64,000 nucleotides of DNA from Silene latifolia (Eukaryota > Streptophyta > Magnoliopsida > Caryophyllales > Caryophyllaceae): positions 20,177,969 to 20,241,968 of the forward strand of contig NC_133538.1 in the NCBI RefSeq assembly GCF_048544455.1, written 5' to 3'. The position numbers and the translations under genes were made by a program. Shown piece after piece: positions 22,695 through 33,927 of this stretch; positions within the stretch are counted from its first letter, which is position 1; every line of letters starts with the position of its first letter. The notes below the pieces were generated by a model. The model was given only the letters and a program-made list of their open reading frames with translations. It was not told where the DNA came from and searched no databases.

Positions 22695-23591
22695 ATGGCC
22701 GCACCAAACACCAACGCCACACCTCTCACTAATGCTTCATGGCTCCGATCCTTCATGGATCGTTGTAAACTTGAAAAGAATGGGTCAAATTTCTCCGATT
22801 GGGATGCCCAACTCAAATTAGCCGCCCAAGGTGACGACAAGCTTCGTTACCTTAGTGAGGCCTCTCCACCCGAACCTAATGCTAGGTCGAGTGCCGCCAC
22901 TAGGGAAGCATATGAGGCTTACCACAAGGAGTCCGCCGCAATGAAAAATGTGTTGATTTTTGCGATGGGGTCGGATCTCCAAAGGAGAGCCTTTAAAATG
23001 GGCACCGCTAATGAAATCTATTCCAAGCTTGTGACAATGTTTTCACAAACTCCGAGGATCGTCCAATATGAGGCGGCCGCGACATTCTTTGATCTGGACT
23101 TTAAGGAGGGCCAAAAGGTTAGCCCTCACGTGCTCAAATTGATGGAGCTAGTCGAGACTTTGAAGATTCAAAATGTTGATATCCCTAAAGAGCTCATTGT
23201 AGATAGGATTCTACACTCCTTATCCAAATTCAAAGCGTATGTTCAATTCCGGGTGAATTTTAACATGCAAGACAAGGACGTGTCTCTTGAAGAGTTGCAC
23301 AAGTTACTTGTGTAAGCCGAAAGAGACATGGGGTTAAATGTTAACCCACCTAAGGATGTGCTTAACATAAGCACCAAGAGCAAGGGGAAGTTCAAGAAGA
23401 ATGGGAAGAAGGGTAAGAAGCAAGCTCCCACTTTCACCAAGGCTAAGACTTTTGAAGCTAGCACTTCCAATACCAAGAAGGGTCCTCTTGATAAATGCCA
23501 TTATTGTAATGGTGTTTGACATTGGAAAAGGAATTGTTCCAAGTATCTTGGTGACATCAAAGCTGGAAAGATCACTCCAGTAGGTAAATGA
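22695..23591 (+). pseudogene. Element D gag (UBN2-type copia gag) with two stop codons
   Basis: Gag forms the virus-like particle and binds the element RNA. The frame starts at ATG 22695 (MAAPNTNATPL), runs through a copia gag domain (FSDWDAQLKLAAQGDDKLRY, then MFSQTPRIVQYEAAATFFDL, then SLEELHKLL) and stops at TAA 23313. The same frame continues unbroken with a lysine-rich stretch and a zinc knuckle C-H-Y-C-N-G-V-stop-H-W-K-R-N-C, in which TGA at 23517 replaces the expected glycine of CX2CX4HX4C. It closes at TGA 23589. A likely intron begins at G|GTAAATG (23584) and ends TAAATAG|GG near 23676; splicing would extend the frame by about 15 residues (PPPSKDKGKEKQA) to a stop. A short spliced gag message is known in some copia elements. 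Both internal stops are single-base changes, so decay is recent. Confidence 0.85.
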
Positions 23592-26500
23592 CTATCCTTT
23601 CTTTTATGTTTCTAATTCAACTATGATATTGTGTTACAAAGTTGTGATAATGTATCCCCTTTTTATTGTAAATAGGGCCTCCTCCAAGCAAAGACAAGGG
23701 AAAGGAAAAACAAGCTTGAGAAATCATCAAGGAGCTAGGAGTAGCTTCCAATGAAGCTTGGCTTTTTATTATTGTCTTATTTTAAATTATGTTTCGGATT
23801 TTTAGAACTATTTTGATTTCCGTGTTCGACATGGAAATGGTTGATCCTTTCTAAACAATGGTTGTATTTTTGGATTATGGTGGCTTGGTTTGCAACCCAA
23901 GTCACCCCTTTTATCTTATTTCCTTGTTCTAAAAATTCGTCTTTATATGCTTGCACATAGAAACATATGGTCATCTACTTAAAGTGATCCAATAGACAAC
24001 TATAATGATGGGATTCATTATATGTCCACAAGCTTAAGGCTTGTGTATGATCAATTATAAAGTGATGTTGAGTTGATGAACTCTCCTAAAGGAATGTCAA
24101 TTACCAAGTACATTCATCAAATCTAAAACTATTAGTCAATCTATGAGATAGTCCTCCTTAGGCTTCAAAATCATTATTTGTGTCTCATAAGCTATCTTTG
24201 AATCTCAAGTGTATTTATTCTAAAGATAGAGTGGGAGAAAAATGAAAGACACAAAGAACACAAAGCAAATTTGTATACTTGAGTAAATGAGATCTACGCA
24301 AGAAAGAATGATTTGTATACCTATATAGATAGTGTACACGAATAGATGAGATCTATGGTTTCGGATAGATGAAATCTACATGACATAAGAGACCAAATGA
24401 AGTAATCAAAAGAATATGTTCTCAAGATAACTACACGAGGAGACCAAAAGAAAGTTTTGGAAGAAAATGACTAATGAAAAGACTTATCAAGAGATTTGGC
24501 TAGTTTATGAACAACATTTGACCAAGAGTTTCAAGATTGATATTTACGTAAGAGCCTAAATGAAACAAAGTTGCATCCTTGAAAGTAAATGAGATTTATG
24601 ACTAAAAGTTGCAAAGAAAGATATGCCGATATCTACGAAAGCTAAGTTAATTGTTAACCATGCTAGTGCCATTACTTAACCTCATTATGAAAATGAAATG
24701 GTTAAACCTCCTTCCGGAAAAGGGTATTTTGAGAAGGACGTATATTAAATGAAATTCACATTTAAGTAATGACATTGCTACGAATCATTATAAAATGAAT
24801 GAGTTAGAGGTTAAAATCTCTTTCCATAAGTTTAAGATTGAAACCTCTTCAAAATAGGTATTTTGAAAGGATATGTTGGGAACATATATGGTTTGAATCT
24901 TAATAACTTGGCAAAGCAAATTGTATTTCAATTCTTGAAATGTTTCGATTGAGTAGTCAATTGAGAAACATATGGAATTAAGTGGGAGTTTGAAATTATC
25001 ATGTGAAGAAATGGAATTTAGTGGGAGCAATCATCCTGTAAAATTATAACTCATTACTCATTGAGAATGACGAGTTAATACTATCTTTCACAAAGAAGTA
25101 TTTGAGTTTTCAATTCTGGATGAAAATGGACTATGATGAATCCAATCACATCATGAGATGTTGGATAGGTATTGAGATATACACATCGAATCAACGAGAA
25201 ACGTAGGTTATTCATGTCAATGAAAATGGAATTGCCATTAGCAGTCATGGTCATTCATTGAACCTAAGAATGGTTGATCACATGATTAAAAATTACTAAT
25301 GTTTCCGCCATTAGAATAATCATGCACATGTCCGATAATGAATCATATGCATAAGAGCATGATGAATCATTGGCAAGCCATAGAAGAATCGTCATGAATT
25401 CTCGAGGAGAACTAATGAGCGATTCCAGTGATTGGACAGAACACGCTGTTATGTGACAAGAGGTTGCACATATTGAAGTTCGAACACACGTAAGGATTTA
25501 TGAAAATCCTAAGCTATTCAAGCTAAAAGGAGAAATAAGAAGTTTGGAAAGATACTTAGTTAAAGTAAGAAGTTACTCAAAACTAATATTTTCTAATATA
25601 CTAGGACTTATGAGAAGTGCTAGGCTAATCATCATGAAAATTATTGCAAGACCCTAAAAAACGCATACCTAGTGCATTGTAAGTTGGTAGAACACTTGAC
25701 CAGTGCAAGTTATATCATCCACCACAAATTCGTTGGTTGTGTGATAAAAAACAAGAAAGTTCTTTCAAGATAAAGAACCCAAACCTAGGTTGGAAACCTA
25801 TATGTGTACTTGGTAAGGTTCATGCTATGAGAGATAACATGAATATAAAGGAAAATACAATACAAGAAGTATGAACACATGGACATATGGTATGTTAAAC
25901 TTCTATTGCAATCGACTAGTGTTTACACACTTACGATATACATCACAAGGTTGTAATATGGTATTGACTACCCGAATGTGATGTCGACATTCGTCGTTTG
26001 AGTTATTATTAACTCACCTTATACCTTGTTACATCCAAACGGGTTGTAGAGACAATTGAACTTCGTTAAAGTGAACACGGATTAGCATTGTATTCGACCA
26101 TAGTTACTTACATTACGTGACGTCTCGAAGTGACTAGAGTGTGATGCGATTGATGGCAAGTTCAAGTGCCATGGAGTCATGTGTGATGACTAGTTGATCA
26201 CATAGGCAGACTGTTAGGAACAATTTGTTGGGCCTTATGACCGCTTATAGAGTTCTGGCAAATTTATATAGCCTGGTCGTGGCGAGAGCTACTATAGTAT
26301 TCTAAAGAGTCGATTCTTTTGACTAAAGACTGTTCGCCTAAGATGGCACAGTTTCAGATTAATTTTGATTTATGTTACTACGACCTTCGTAAATGGGGTC
26401 AAATGGGCATATTTTGGGTTATGATGGCTATGGCTAGTCGAAGGGAATATGTGCGATAGGAATTGTCCACACCTTGTTAGGGTTATAACAATATCTCAGG

Positions 26501-26704
26501 GCCACTCGAGGAGTAATGAACTGGAAATGCGTGGCTACGCTCGGAAGATGTCTATGGTAGATAAATCCGGTCAATCAGTTATTCTCCAGATCGAGGAAAC
26601 CACTCTCTATATGATCACTTGCAAGTACGACCTGAAATACACCTTGCATTGAGTGGGAGATAATAATAGGGCAAGAGAATTGGTGACGCATACTTGTCGA
26701 GGAC
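23592..26704 (+). other. Pol-less 3' internal region of element D
   Basis: I found no protease, integrase, reverse transcriptase or RNase H motif in any frame. The region is AT-rich with many short stops. An open frame at 26449-26652 lies just upstream of the polypurine tract and is probably chance. The region is long for pure filler, so it may be a heavily decayed pol or captured sequence. Confidence 0.65.
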
Positions 26705-26715
26705 AAGTGGGAGAT
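26705..26715 (+). other. Polypurine tract of element D
   Basis: AAGTGGGAGAT directly precedes the 3' LTR start TGTTGGAATATG at 26716. Confidence 0.9.
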
Positions 26716-27986
26716 TGTTGGAATATGTGTCCTCCGACAATAATGCGATCACAACTGTCGATCATGATGATCACATGTTTAAGTCTCATTTTAAGAATAC
26801 ATGTGGGAAGTAGTATTTTACAGTCAACTGGTCTACACATATCGGTAATGATTGGCTGACTAGAGTTTGACATTACTGTCGTGCGACGATGGTGATCAGT
26901 TGATCCCCTTAGGTCATACCTAAAGGGTAACACTCTTAATTGAATATTTAATTGATCGTATGAGGATACGAGTTAATTAAACTACTTAAAATTGACGGGA
27001 GATTTTGGAAGTAATATTTACGTGTCTCATTGTAATTTAATTAAATAAGATACGGTCTAAGTAATCGAATTGTTTTATTACTTAGATGAAATTATTGTTT
27101 ACGGAAACAATTAAAACTGAATGAATAATTTATTATAAATACAAGATGTTGTGATTTATAATTGGTAAACTGTTTTGGTACAAGTAATTGTGAATTACTA
27201 AGTCGATTTTGTACATGACGTATTTTTATTAATACGTTGATTTTTAATATGTTAAAAATGCATGACAATTTTACATGACTTGTGACATGTGTCAAATTGA
27301 TAAATTGACAAAGATAAAATAGAACCCATTTTATCTAATATAGACCGAAATATGGGAGGGAGTATAATGTTTAATTTGTGTTAAATTATTAAGTGGAGAG
27401 CATAATGATTATAACTAGCTTATAGCCATGCAAGCCTAGTTTTTCTTGAGAAGAATGACTTGCCCATGCATTGGCTCACTCCTCTCCTCTCCTCTCTCCC
27501 CACCGGTTTTCCAAGAGCAATATAGAGAGTTTTTCTCTATCATTATTCATTCATACTTTACATAATATTTCTAGTGTAAGAAATACAAAACTCTCTAAGA
27601 AAAACTAGAGAAATAAATACTCCAAAATTCTTCTTCTCTTGGTCAAAAATTCAAGAGGACAAAACAATAGTTTTGGTTCAATTTTTAGTTAAATTAATAT
27701 TGTTCTAGTATTAAGAATATTAATTTTTAGGAGGTTATCTTGGGTATAATTCCTTGGGAGGGATTCTAGGCTTGAATCCTTTGTTCATCCAATATTAGGA
27801 AGCTTAAGAACAAGTGAGTAGGAGAACTCATTTGCGCCCATATATCTGAAATCTCAATGTAAGGAAAACGATTTCTTCTTTATCTTTGTTTATGTTTGCA
27901 TGCTTAAGATCTAAATTAATTTTATGACTAAATTAATAGTAACTTATATGAATAAGTTGAGTATAATGAGATATAGATTTCTAACA
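26716..27986 (+). repeat. 3' LTR of element D
   Basis: Copy of the 5' LTR with about 3% divergence and a 3-bp deletion in the CTCCT pyrimidine tract. It ends TCTAACA at 27986, followed by the target duplication GCCTC. Confidence 0.93.
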
Positions 27987-28108
27987 GCCTCTTGGAGGTT
28001 TCCCACTCCAAGAGGGATGTGCACATTAATGACTTGAGTTTGGAGGGACTCGTGTGGTTGAGACACGACGTCTGGCAGGGGATCCAGTTGGCTTTCGGAT
28101 CGGGTACA

Positions 28109-28206
28109 TCTGGGCGTGTCCCGGTACCTGTTTGTGGTTATCGGTATGTCTGGGCGTGTCCCGGTACCAGTGTGGTTGACAATATGTCTGGGCGTGTCCC
28201 GGTACC
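28109..28206 (+). repeat. Three copies of a 20-bp repeat containing a GGTACC palindrome
   Basis: TCTGGGCGTGTCCCGGTACC is present exactly at 28109-28128, 28149-28168 and 28187-28206, with unlike spacers of 20 and 18 bp. It lies in the right part of element C's LTR. Confidence 0.9.
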
Positions 28207-28636
28207 GTGGTGGCGGTTGTTGGATATCATGTTATTCATATAATAGTCATGTTGTATGTTTAGACACTCGAGTCGTGTCACACTTTATTGACTTATTAAA
28301 ACTGACGTTCGTTGTGTCTGTGCATTGTCACCTATCTCTTGGGTGGCCTGTGTCGATCCATATGATATCCTTTGGTCATATGGGGAGCAGGTTAAGTACA
28401 TGTTGTTTGGATAGTACGCGGGAGACGGGACGAGCTTGATGAGTCACGAGACGAGTCTAGTTGGTTAGACGAGTATACATGTCATGAGTTGTACTTTATT
28501 CATTTGTTTACATTTTATGTAATTCATTAAACATTACATTAATAAAATGTTCTTTGATTGGGGTTTTGAAACACCACCTCGGGAAACTGAGATGGTAACG
28601 CTCCAATTATCTTGGTCGGATAGTTGAGGTGTTACA

Positions 28637-29865
28637 ACTTGAAGAAAAAAGGACTCAGCAGAGTGCTCGCCCGAGCTGGTTGACCAGCAACCCGGGTGGG
28701 CAAACTATCAGCCCGGGCGGGTTCTAAACCGGAGTTCCCCTTTTACACCATCAGCCCAGGTGGTTTGAGTTGTAGCCTGGGCGGGGCACTGCTTCCTCGC
28801 CTTCGGATTAGAAGTGTATTTACTTAATTAGCCTTGTAATCTTGTAGTTAGTATAAATAGCCCTTATTTCATTAGGGTTTGACATACATTATTAGAGGGA
28901 TAATTAGAAACAGCTACCTTATTTATCATCTTAATCTTTAAATTAGCTTAATCTTTCCAGAATAATTTCTAGATCTAGTCTTTGTATTGAAGAATTCTTG
29001 GGTTGTATTTGAAGAAGGTGACAATTCTTCATAAATCAAAGGGTTTCTTCTTCTTTTATACATCATTATTGTTCATCTCCTTAAAGTTTGGTATAATTCC
29101 TTAATTTCTTGTTAATCCTTGTTATTTACTTACTTTGTTCATCATGTTTTCTATTACTTTGATACTTGACACCATTATTTGCATGATCAACATGATAATG
29201 AGTGAGTAGTCTTCTAGTTAGGGTTAATGGGGGATACGGAGGAATTATTAAAGGGTAGCTCCGTAGTTCATGAGTTAATTTGTTTGATTAAATTGTTGTT
29301 GTAAGTTCTAGCTTTAGTGCACATCTTATGTTTGATGAAATTCTTGATTGACAACCTAGCATGATTGTCGACCTATTCAACGAAACCCGTAAGGTCGGAA
29401 ACCTCTGGGATTGTTAGACTATGCACTAGGTTAATGGGAAGACCGGGTGTACGCGGAAGCTAACTTGACTCGACCTATGAGCAACATGACCGAAAGTTCC
29501 GGCTCTACTATACAAGGACCTTGACCAAACCAAACTCATACTCTTTGGATTTACTATTTGATCACCCCTATAAACCCATGACACCCTAGTATCTTTCTCA
29601 TATCTATTTCACCCTTATTTATTTTACTTGTTCTTGTTTTCATTTATTTACATTTCATTCCAATTGTTTTAGTTGTAGTTGTTACACTCATCTCATACCA
29701 ATCAATTTGTGACACTCTTGACACTATTACAACCACCTAACTAAACATTGCAATATACTTGAATTTAAGATTGAACCGTCCTTTGGGTTCGACCACTACT
29801 TATTACTTGCTAAGTTGTTTGTTGAGTGATTAATATTGTTTAATAGAACAACGACACGTCTATTA
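28637..29865 (+). repeat. 3' LTR of element A, right part
   Basis: Resumes the match to the 5' LTR at the equivalent of 7781 (TTGAAGAAA) and runs to the AACAT target duplication at 29866. It carries motif copies at 28691, 28712, 28755 and 28776. Divergence from the 5' LTR is clearly higher than that between the D LTRs, so A is older. Confidence 0.88.
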
Positions 29866-29900
29866 AACATCATATTTTGATGTTTATTTTTTTTATTCAG

Positions 29901-30636
29901 CCTGTACATGAGCTCTTTTTAAAGATTCAGAGGAACGCTATCGCCTTCCATGCATGTTATACAGATGCAATTTCGAGGATCAAACACCTAAAAACTGACA
30001 ATGTTTATCCAGCTGGCCTTGTCCCTTCACTATCCACCTAAGAATTCTGGTAAAGTGACGAGCTTCATCGACATTGCGATGAAATAGAAGATTTAGTTGA
30101 ACGTTCTGTTTCCAATGCACCTGTACTGCTGGAAGTGCGCACGACAATGAACAATTATAATGAGAAAGATCATATTGCTACTCTACAATTAAATGAAGTT
30201 CTATGTGACCTTAATAAAGCTGAATTCGATGGGGAGGTGCATGAATTTGCTTCGAAAGCAGTTGAAATGAAATCATCACATGATTTGTCTGACAAGGATA
30301 CTTTAGAGGCGGCAAAGGTAAGGTTGGGTTTGGATGTAGAGCAATGTTCCTCTAAGACACTGCAACTTTCTGATCGTATATTTACATCCGCTGAAATAAG
30401 TGAGGTTTTGGGTGAATCGACAAAGAACGGGGTTGGCCTGAATGTGGATAAAGGGCGTTCTAAACTAGATTCGAAATCTAATTTTGGAAGTGAAAGTGTT
30501 AGGATGTTTTTTGGAGATTTTTGAGGAAGCCCTTTTGAAGTTAGCTGACCGTATGCCACCAATTCAACCGGCTTCTAAGGGTGAGGTTGTGCACCTAGCC
30601 AATGACTAAGTCCCATCAAAAAATGACCAAATTTGC
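29901..30636 (+). pseudogene. Middle exon of the Ulp1-like gene, first part
   Basis: After the acceptor TTTATTCAG the frame reads PVHELFLKIQRNAIAFHACY and continues, with stops near 30040, into an open stretch 30135-30524 (NEVLCDLNKAEFDGEVHEFA, FTSAEISEVLGESTKNGVGL). This is a low-conservation linker between the N-terminal domain and the protease; charged, serine-rich and probably disordered. A second copy of the EISEVLG-type motif occurs right of element B (EINEILLGQ, about 41507-41535), so the linker holds an internal repeat. The exon is cut at 30636 by element B and resumes at 41474. Confidence 0.6.
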
Positions 30637-32118
30637 TGAAAGGGCTGTCGTATACCTATCAAAAATAACTAACTAAACTAACTATATAGCTAGGGAAGTC
30701 AGGTCGATCTCCTCGGGGAGGCAAGATATCAATAAAGGTCCGTCTATTTGGTCACAAATTTGGGGGGGGGGTTGTAATTGGTTTTCTAAACTAAAAGTGT
30801 AAAAGAAAGAGAAGCAAGGAAAAAGCAATAAAGGCAGAAAATGAGATTAAACTATCAATAGAGAGGGTACATGTCAGGATTTCGGTTCACTACGGTAGTC
30901 CAGTGACTCAACTGTAAACAACTTAGAAAAATTCCTGCGAGACGGATATGGAAAGGTCCTTCTAGTCCACTTTCTACCCTAGATTCCCACTAACTTAACT
31001 TCCATCCTCGTCAGGGTAGTCTACTGTTCATAGCAGGTCTATTTAGTCCAATCTTCCGATCCAGGATTAAATTTAACCAGATTAAAAGGGTGACTCAGAA
31101 GCGTGCACTCAACTAAGTCGGTAGATACAGTTATATTGCTATGGGGAAAGAGTCTCACAATTAATTCATCTAACCTATTTAATACATCGTCACATTTCTA
31201 CCGTAGATCCCCTAATCCCGACATGAAATGATTTAGCTACTCATATCGCTATTGTTGTCAATAATAACAATATTAAGATAACTAGTGTAAAGCATGATGA
31301 AATAGTAATTAAAATGCATGAACAAAGATTAGGGCAGAAATTAAAAAAGAGCAAAACAAGTAATTAAGATGAATAAATGAAAGATTAAAATTAAAAAGGT
31401 AGAAAGAGATTACAATCGCAAGAATCCGCCGTAAAGAACAAACAAATCCGAGCTAATAACCCCGAAAAAAAAGTTACAGTGAAAGAGAAAAAGCAACACA
31501 GTCTTTTTTGTCAAAGATGAAAAGTAGGATAAAACTTAATAGAAATGATCCTAATGACCTAATTATTAAGCGCTTAAATAGAAAAACTACTAAGTCCATA
31601 AGCTAAAACACGTTCACGGACTAATTAAAGCCCATGAAAGCCAAAACCACTCGATCGAGTAGTCTGAAACCACTCAATCGAGCATTTCTCCAAATAATCT
31701 ACTCGATCGAACAAAATTGTTACTCGATCGAGTAACTCCTAATTCCAGCACTTCTCGATCGAGCATAATACTACTCGATCGACTAACCTCAGCCATAGAA
31801 ACCTCTCGATCGAGCAACAGAACAACTCGATCGAGTATTCTTCTTCCAAAACAGCTCAAACTCGTTACCGACTGCTCCGTAGAACGTTCATTCACGCATC
31901 CCAATGCAGGATATCACTCTGAAAAATCCCGTCTCCTCAAAATGTATGCAAAAAGAACTAAAATGGTGCGATTCTACTACTTCCACGTTCATTTCTACAA
32001 AACAGACAAAACGAACCAAAGTAGCTAATACGGGGCATAATACTACATAAACAGTACAAAAGTACATGGAAATACGTGCTGAAATAGGCTAAAAAGACTA
32101 AACAAAATGCACGTATCA
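30637..32118 (-). repeat. 3' LTR of element B
   Basis: On the - strand it starts TGATACGTGCATTTTG and ends in CCTTTCA. It is about 26 bp longer than its partner, mainly because of one extra motif unit at 31661-31682 and a longer G run near 30762-30771. The two LTRs differ at many sites, so the insertion is older than D. Confidence 0.9.
31649..31836. repeat. ACTCGATCGAGT palindrome array in the 3' LTR of element B
   Basis: The 12-bp palindrome or a near form occurs eight times. Cores (CGATCG or a one-base variant) start at 31652, 31675, 31704, 31725, 31756, 31776, 31807 and 31828, giving spacings 23, 29, 21, 31, 20, 31 and 21 bp. Spacers are not related to one another. The partner LTR has seven copies at 41021-41190. 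Confidence 0.93.
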
Positions 32119-32131
32119 AATCTCCCCAAAC
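32119..32131 (-). other. Polypurine tract of element B
   Basis: On the - strand GTTTGGGGAGATT directly precedes the LTR start TGATAC. It matches the TTTGGGGA core used by element A. Similar CCCCAAAC strings on the + strand recur at about 33637, 33798 and 36759. Confidence 0.85.
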
Positions 32132-33927
32132 TGAACCTTTACTCGTCCTCGAGTAAACAAAAATGCAACTGATGGAACGGATATGAAAACTCAGAGCTAA
32201 CTTAACTTGTCTACTTGAACCAATTTAATGCAACAAAAATTAACAGTTATAGCTATGCAGTCAATACGCAAACGAGTTATAAGTTGTTTAGAAATATAGC
32301 CGACCTATCGACCTTGCAAGACCAACAAAATCGGACTCTCACGTAGTCACTCTTCTCTCATGAAGCAAAGGGTGAATAATATATGTGAAAGAGAGAAAGA
32401 GAAACAGTCACTCACCTAACTGCGACCTACATAGCATGCATGCAACAAAAATGAAAGACGATTCAAGTACTAATGCACACACTCCAACCAATAAAGTCCG
32501 TCACAGCCGAGGGCTTACAAATGATATGGGAATAGTGAGGTTCAGGTGAGAAAAGGCAAAATAAGTTATGGTAATGTGGAGGTAAAAGCGCCAAGCTAGT
32601 TCCTAAACAGGACCATATAAGACCGTCCGAATCTCAACTGACTGAAAAATAAAGTACAAGTGCCCTTCATTTGGCACATAGCTCACTAATCATACACACT
32701 ATCTTCTCAAAAATATGGAATAAAACGGAGGAGTGAGACCGTCAAAATATAAGAGTGAACACAGACGGACTCAAAATCAAACCAGCTCAAAATTTCCAAC
32801 TTTCATACTTCCCTGTTTTCACTAAACAACGTGATTTCTTTTTTTTTTTTTCATTTTTTTTCTTTCTTTTCATGTTTTTCTTTTTTTTCTTTTCAATTTC
32901 TATTTTTTTTCAATTTTTTTTTTCATTCTCATTCTCCCTTCCTTTATTTACACCAACTCCAATCAAAATGATACGGGCCGAACTGCCGACGGAAAATCAT
33001 ACCACAAAAGACATGTTAAACTAGCTTGACTAGGCAGGCTCAGTTTGGGATGTAGCTAATGGGCCAAAAAGGCAAGTTTTGGCTTAAGTGGAGCTAAATG
33101 GGTGAAGAATATAAGAAAAGGGGAAAATTTGAAAGCACCTCCCTGCATGTGACACCGACCACAAACCCGAATGTGTGCATTTGACAAGAAATCGAATGTT
33201 ATAAAAGTGCAAAAATGATGAACATGCTATGCAAGGAGTACTACTCTCAATTCCTAATGAACTGGTCATGAATGTCACCAGTTATGGGCTCTAAAACTCA
33301 GAAATTATAAGTAGCTTGCCGATTTATCAGGTCAAGTCTAAACAATCAGCTATATTTGAACAAAAACTCGTAGACTATGCGTATGACAAAGCTAATAACC
33401 ATCAACGGAAGTGCAAGGCTCAAGTAAAATGACAAGTTATAGTGCAATATCATCACGGAAATCAACCGTTCCGACTCAACCTATATGCAAAATAAACGTG
33501 AATATTTTTGAATATTTTCTAATTTTTTTTTTTGGTTTTTTGATTTTTAATGAAATAAATAAACAATGCAAGCTGAAATAAATAAACGTCAATGCAAAAA
33601 AAATGCAAATGCAGACTCAAAAGGATGCAATACTCTCCCCAAACCAAAACGGACAACGCCCTTGTTGTCCTCCAGCATACACCAGCAGATATATACAGGG
33701 GAACGGGAATATACAACCAATAAAAATGAAAAACAATAAAATAAAAAGGAGACAAAATAAATAAAAGAGCGAGAATAAACATACAAAACACGAACTTCCC
33801 CAAACCAGCCAGAAAACTGGGGAAGTGAGTAGACCAGCAGCTACTCGTCAGCCTCCTCGTCACTCTCACGCACGTCCTCCACCGTCACCGTGAAATCCGG
33901 ATCTACCTGCCGCTCTCTCCTCCTCCT
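32132..33927 (-). other. 3' non-coding region of element B
   Basis: 1.8 kb between ORF3 and the polypurine tract with no supported gene. A pyrimidine-rich stretch on the + strand (32838-32940, mostly T and C) makes a long purine run on the element's coding strand. Open frames here are low-complexity artefacts. Confidence 0.7.

Larger units (their letters stand above)
19182..27986 (+). mobile_element. Element D: gag-only Ty1/copia retrotransposon
   Basis: LTRs are 19182-20455 (1274 bp) and 26716-27986 (1271 bp), flanked by GCCTC at 19177-19181 and 27987-27991. A tRNA-Met primer site follows the first LTR and a polypurine tract precedes the second. By eye the LTRs differ at roughly 35-40 positions plus a 3-bp indel, about 3%. 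Inside are only a 2.2-kb leader, a gag gene (22695-23591) and 3.1 kb without pol. It therefore depends on another copia element for enzymes. The layout resembles TR-GAG elements, although those are usually shorter than this 8.8-kb element. It is inserted in the LTR of element C. Confidence 0.92.
16979..28636 (+). mobile_element. Element C: 3' fragment of a Tekay-like chromovirus, split by copia element D
   Basis: 16979-17752 is the 3' tail of an internal region: it contains TTCGGGACGAAGTTCTC (17538-17554) and later GAGACGAAGTTTATTTTAAG before a polypurine tract AAGGGGGGAAGA (17740-17751). This matches the GAGGACGAA-polypurine layout typical of Tekay-type chromoviruses. The LTR starts TGTAATACTCCG at 17753 and ends GGTGTTACA at 28636, with element D inside it. 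Without D the LTR is about 2.07 kb. The 5' part, all coding regions and one target duplication are lost; the deletion also removed about 160 bp of element A's LTR. The LTR is very G-rich on this strand between 18160 and 18640, and the open frames there are low-complexity artefacts. Confidence 0.8.
7469..29865 (+). mobile_element. Element A: Athila-type Ty3/gypsy retrotransposon, non-autonomous, with nested C and D
   Basis: The 5' LTR is 7469-9015 and the 3' LTR is split into 16830-16978 and 28637-29865. AACAT flanks both ends (7464-7468 and 29866-29870) as a 5-bp target duplication. Order on the + strand: LTR, tRNA-Asp primer site, gag-protease remnant (9298-11792), ORF3 remnant (13123-14712), 2.1 kb of non-coding DNA, polypurine tract (16818-16829), LTR. 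Without the nested insertions it is about 10.7 kb. Reverse transcriptase, RNase H and integrase are absent: only 1.3 kb separates protease from ORF3. Gag-PR plus an ATHILA ORF-1-like third gene places it in the Athila clade. It sits in an intron of the Ulp1-like gene. Confidence 0.9.

Noticed and set aside
23592..26704. Decayed pol in copia element D
   Set aside because: Looked in all frames for the DTG-type protease, GKGY-like integrase and YVDD-type reverse transcriptase motifs and found none. Very old decay is not excluded, but the gag has only two stops.
32755..33024. Phenylalanine-rich open frame of 89 codons
   Set aside because: Product of a poly-T/C tract in the element B 3' non-coding region.
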